DNA from: CAZTHM01 sp041946825
GTDB taxonomy: Bacteria > Acidobacteriota > Terriglobia > UBA7540
DNA: 64,000 bases
Assembly: GCA_041946825.1 (NCBI GenBank)
Contig: JBHGBD010000013.1
Location: 1 to 64,000, forward strand
Reading direction: 5' to 3'
The notes below the pieces were generated by a model. It was not told the origin of the DNA. It worked only from the letters and a program-made list of their open reading frames with translations, and made no database searches. Numbering within the stretch: the first letter of the stretch is position 1; each line of letters opens with the position of its first letter. The position numbers and the translations under genes are program-made. Of the stretch, positions 62,177-64,000 are shown in pieces.

Positions 62177-62278
62177 GGCGTCGTCCCCGTCTCGGTCCCG
62201 ACCCGCGAACACCAGGAGTGCATGAACAAGGCTAAGGCCGTGCTCAGGGCCTTCAAACTGGCGGAAAAGGGGCTGTAA
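62177..62278 (+). pseudogene. Duplicated 3' end of trpE
   Basis: These 34 codons, ending in TAA, are in frame and match the last 34 codons of trpE (61494-61595) at 90 of 102 bases. A 40-base core from CCCGCGAACACC to AAGGCCGT is identical. Several differences are synonymous (GTC/GTG, CGG/AGG, GAG/GAA, TTG/CTG). There is no start codon or upstream domain. It marks the right border of the toxin-antitoxin insertion. Confidence 0.85.
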
Positions 62279-62362
62279 GAGAATTTCCGACTGCCCTAGC
62301 AGGCGTCCTGCGCAAAGGTATCTTTCACGGGCTTTGCCCTGAATGTACAATGAGCGTCCTTC

Positions 62363-62941
62363 ATGGCGCCCTCTGTTTATATCATCGCGGGCCCCAACGG
62401 GGCCGGCAAGACCACGTTCGCACGAGAGTTCTTGCCCCGCTACGCCGCCTGCACGAACTTCGTGAATGCCGACCTGATCGCGCAAGGCGTCGCTCCGCTG
62501 GCTCCCGAGTCTGCCGAAATTCGTGCTGGCCGATTGATGCTCGAGCAAATAAAGTTCTTTGCCGGGAAGGGGGTTGATTTTGGATTTGAGACGACTCTGG
62601 CGGGAAGAGGGTATATCACTCTGATCCGGCGGCTTCGGCGCCAGGGGTATGCGATACATTTCTTCTATTTATGGGTGTCGAGTGTTCACCTGGCACTTTC
62701 AAGAATCAAGGGGCGTGTCCGAAAGGGTGGGCATGATGTACCAGAACGCATAGTCCGGCGTCGTTATGATCGCTCCATCCGCAACTTCCTACAGCGATAT
62801 CGGCAATTGGGCGATTCTTGGACTTTGTTCGACAATTCACTCGAGACACCAACTGAGATCGCTTGTGGGGAGGCAGTGGAGGTTCGTATAATGAGAGCGG
62901 AATTGTATGACGATCTGTTGAAGCAACATCGGGCGAAATGA
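62363..62941 (+). CDS. Zeta toxin-like P-loop kinase
   Basis: The 192-residue protein starts APSVYIIAGPNGAGKTTFAREFLPRY with Walker A at residues 9-18, then FVNADLIAQG, GVDFGFETTLAGRGY, and the basic lid RIKGRVRKGGHDVPERIVRRRY. This matches zeta-like ATPases (family knowledge), whose classic members phosphorylate UDP-N-acetylglucosamine and are held by an epsilon antitoxin. Its stop overlaps a 65-residue gene by four bases (ATGA), so the two form a unit and the partner may be the antidote. Confidence 0.85.
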   Translation: MAPSVYIIAGPNGAGKTTFAREFLPRYAACTNFVNADLIAQGVAPLAPESAEIRAGRLMLEQIKFFAGKGVDFGFETTLAGRGYITLIRRLRRQGYAIHFFYLWVSSVHLALSRIKGRVRKGGHDVPERIVRRRYDRSIRNFLQRYRQLGDSWTLFDNSLETPTEIACGEAVEVRIMRAELYDDLLKQHRAK

Positions 62942-63135
62942 AGAAAGTTACCAAGAAGATCCTCAAACTTCCCATATCAGTTCGGGCGAGGATGGCTCTC
63001 AAAGCGGCCGTCCGGAAAGCTATCGACGAGCATTTTCGTAACGGCCAGTCGATCTTCGTCTGGCGAGACGGCAAAGTCACGGAAGTATTCCCTCCAAAGC
63101 GGAGCGCCCGCACTACTCGCTTCCGCAACCGCTGA
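62938..63135 (+). CDS. Small partner of the zeta-like kinase
   Basis: A 65-residue basic protein, MKKVTKKILKLPISVRARM, a central helix and then QSIFVWRDGKVTEVFPP. The last motif is typical of short proteins next to zeta-like kinases. It is translationally coupled to the kinase, and an antitoxin role is inferred. No similarity to the classic epsilon antitoxin is visible. Confidence 0.65.
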   Translation: MKKVTKKILKLPISVRARMALKAAVRKAIDEHFRNGQSIFVWRDGKVTEVFPPKRSARTTRFRNR

Positions 63136-63211
63136 TTGCATTCATAATCCCCCGCGCTCTCCAAATCATGGCCGAATTTGTCCTTAAGGCACCCGACCTG
63201 GCGAGGAAGGG

Positions 63212-64000
63212 TCATCGCGTGCTGGCGGCGGACGACGGCAAGACCGTCAGCGTTGCGGGTTTGCTGGCCGCGTCGGGCGGGTTGCCGTTGGAAATCAGGC
63301 AGCGGAAAAGCGTGCCGTTGTCGGCGGGGTAGCGCGCCGGGGGAGTCTGGTAGAAGCTGCTGTTGGCGGCGGGAATTGTTTCCCAGGTTTTTCCCTTGTC
63401 GGTGCTTTTCTGCCACTGGTAGGTGATGAAGGCAACGCGGTTGAGGCGCACTGCGAATTCCGCCTGAGCGCCTTCCTCGACCGTAATGTTCTGGGGATTG
63501 TACGCGTCAATCTCCGGTGGCTTCGAGCTGGGAGTCGAGGCATAGACCTCCAGCTCGCGCACGCGCGGATATGTGCTGGCCGACCGACCGGCCTTCCCGA
63601 ACTTCCCCGTGATGCGCACACCGCGCAGGCTCGCCGCCGCAGGGAGCGTGAAAACATAGTCCTGCATGTTCGTGCGCGCATCGCCGAGATAAGCGGGCGA
63701 GAGGCTAACACCCGCGGCGTCGTTCCAGTTCGAACCTTCGCTTGTCACCTGCAATCGCAAGCCCGAGTTAAAGTATCCGCTGCCGCGATCCGTGATTGCG
63801 CCTTGTCGAAACACCACTTGGCGCACATTCCGCGCGGAAGGCCACACCACGCCCACGGAAACCTCGCGTGTCGTTTCGCGGTCTGCGGCTGCGTCAACGC
63901 TCGTCGCAAGGTCACCGTCGGAAAGCGCCGCGAGCGCGAACATTCCGGCGGCAGCCGTCTGCGGGTCTTCGGTCGTGAACGGCTTTGCTTCGGGAAGTTG
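63212..64000 (-). CDS. Secreted protein with discoidin-like and Ig-like domains (5' end outside window)
   Basis: The frame stays open to the window edge upstream of the ATG at 63943 (codons for QLPEAKPFTTEDPQTAAAG precede it), so only the C-terminal 260 residues or so are seen. They contain a discoidin/F5-8-type segment (DAAADRETTREVSVGVVWPSARNVRQVVFRQ and YPRVRELEVYAS) and a bacterial Ig-like domain (PQNITVEEGAQAEFAVRL through ATLTVLPS). Such modules bind carbohydrates or form stalks in secreted enzymes (family knowledge). The catalytic part, if any, is outside the window. Confidence 0.75.
   Translation of the reverse strand, partial: QLPEAKPFTTEDPQTAAAGMFALAALSDGDLATSVDAAADRETTREVSVGVVWPSARNVRQVVFRQGAITDRGSGYFNSGLRLQVTSEGSNWNDAAGVSLSPAYLGDARTNMQDYVFTLPAAASLRGVRITGKFGKAGRSASTYPRVRELEVYASTPSSKPPEIDAYNPQNITVEEGAQAEFAVRLNRVAFITYQWQKSTDKGKTWETIPAANSSFYQTPPARYPADNGTLFRCLISNGNPPDAASKPATLTVLPSSAASTR

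Noticed and set aside
63168..63332. A short plus-strand frame after the zeta-like module
   Set aside because: It overlaps the minus-strand discoidin/Ig-like gene, has no SD, and its translation shows no recognisable features.

Overview
The window is a single bacterial chromosome segment of roughly 60% G+C with tightly packed genes on both strands and many housekeeping genes. No phage, plasmid, IS element or CRISPR array is visible. Gene content and style fit a soil-type member of the Acidobacteriota: PilZ fusions, an HspR-controlled dnaK operon, a rpsA-HU-HIT run, TPR and Ig-like secreted proteins, secreted Gfo/Idh/MocA and ceramidase-like enzymes. This placement is an inference from gene content; no 16S rRNA gene is present to prove it.

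Layout. 0-6.7 kb: a cut-off tRNA-Thr, an M23 envelope peptidase, thiL, a large class A penicillin-binding protein and a UvrC-like protein that lacks the nuclease half. 7-13 kb: a metallo-beta-lactamase/PilZ fusion, then the leftward run response regulator/PilZ, rpsA, HU and HIT. 12.2-17 kb: the leftward heat-shock operon dnaK, a zinc-ribbon protein, dnaJ, hspR and a DnaC-like ATPase, headed by a clear promoter that overlaps an HspR (HAIR-like) inverted repeat. 17-24 kb: queF behind a highly structured leader, a D-2-hydroxyacid dehydrogenase, an SGNH hydrolase coupled to a GT-C glycosyltransferase, and feoAB behind a perfect palindrome. 24-31 kb: ispF-ispD-PIN/TRAM, a membrane acyltransferase, a Tat-exported oxidoreductase and der. 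31-36.5 kb: dinG and the queuosine genes queD, queE and queC; with queF these cover preQ0/preQ1 synthesis. 36.7-45.9 kb: secreted TPR protein, then an unusual locus of two neutral-ceramidase-like proteins, a DegT aminotransferase and a GH30 glycosidase. 46-56 kb: a GlmU-STAS fusion, envelope proteins, arsR-arsM, a class A beta-lactamase-like protein, moeB-like E1, pcm and a GT2. 55.8-56.0 kb: a compact independent transcription unit with a 13-codon ORF, a 17-nt anti-16S Shine-Dalgarno sequence and a branched RNA fold. 56-64 kb: Nudix and M20 genes, fused aroDE, trpE, a RelBE-like module lying between trpE and a duplicated trpE 3' end, a zeta-like kinase with a small partner, and the 3' part of a secreted Ig-like protein.

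The most striking feature not explained by genes is a set of at least ten intergenic elements built from short iterated words (for example GTTGAAA, CAGAATT, CAAATCA, CCAGT, GTCAGC). Most have the words repeated in reverse orientation 20-100 nt later, so that long imperfect hairpins form. Different loci use different words, but some loci share words exactly. They sit at gene borders and at queC, ispF, trpE, moeB and dnaJ run up to or into the reading frame.
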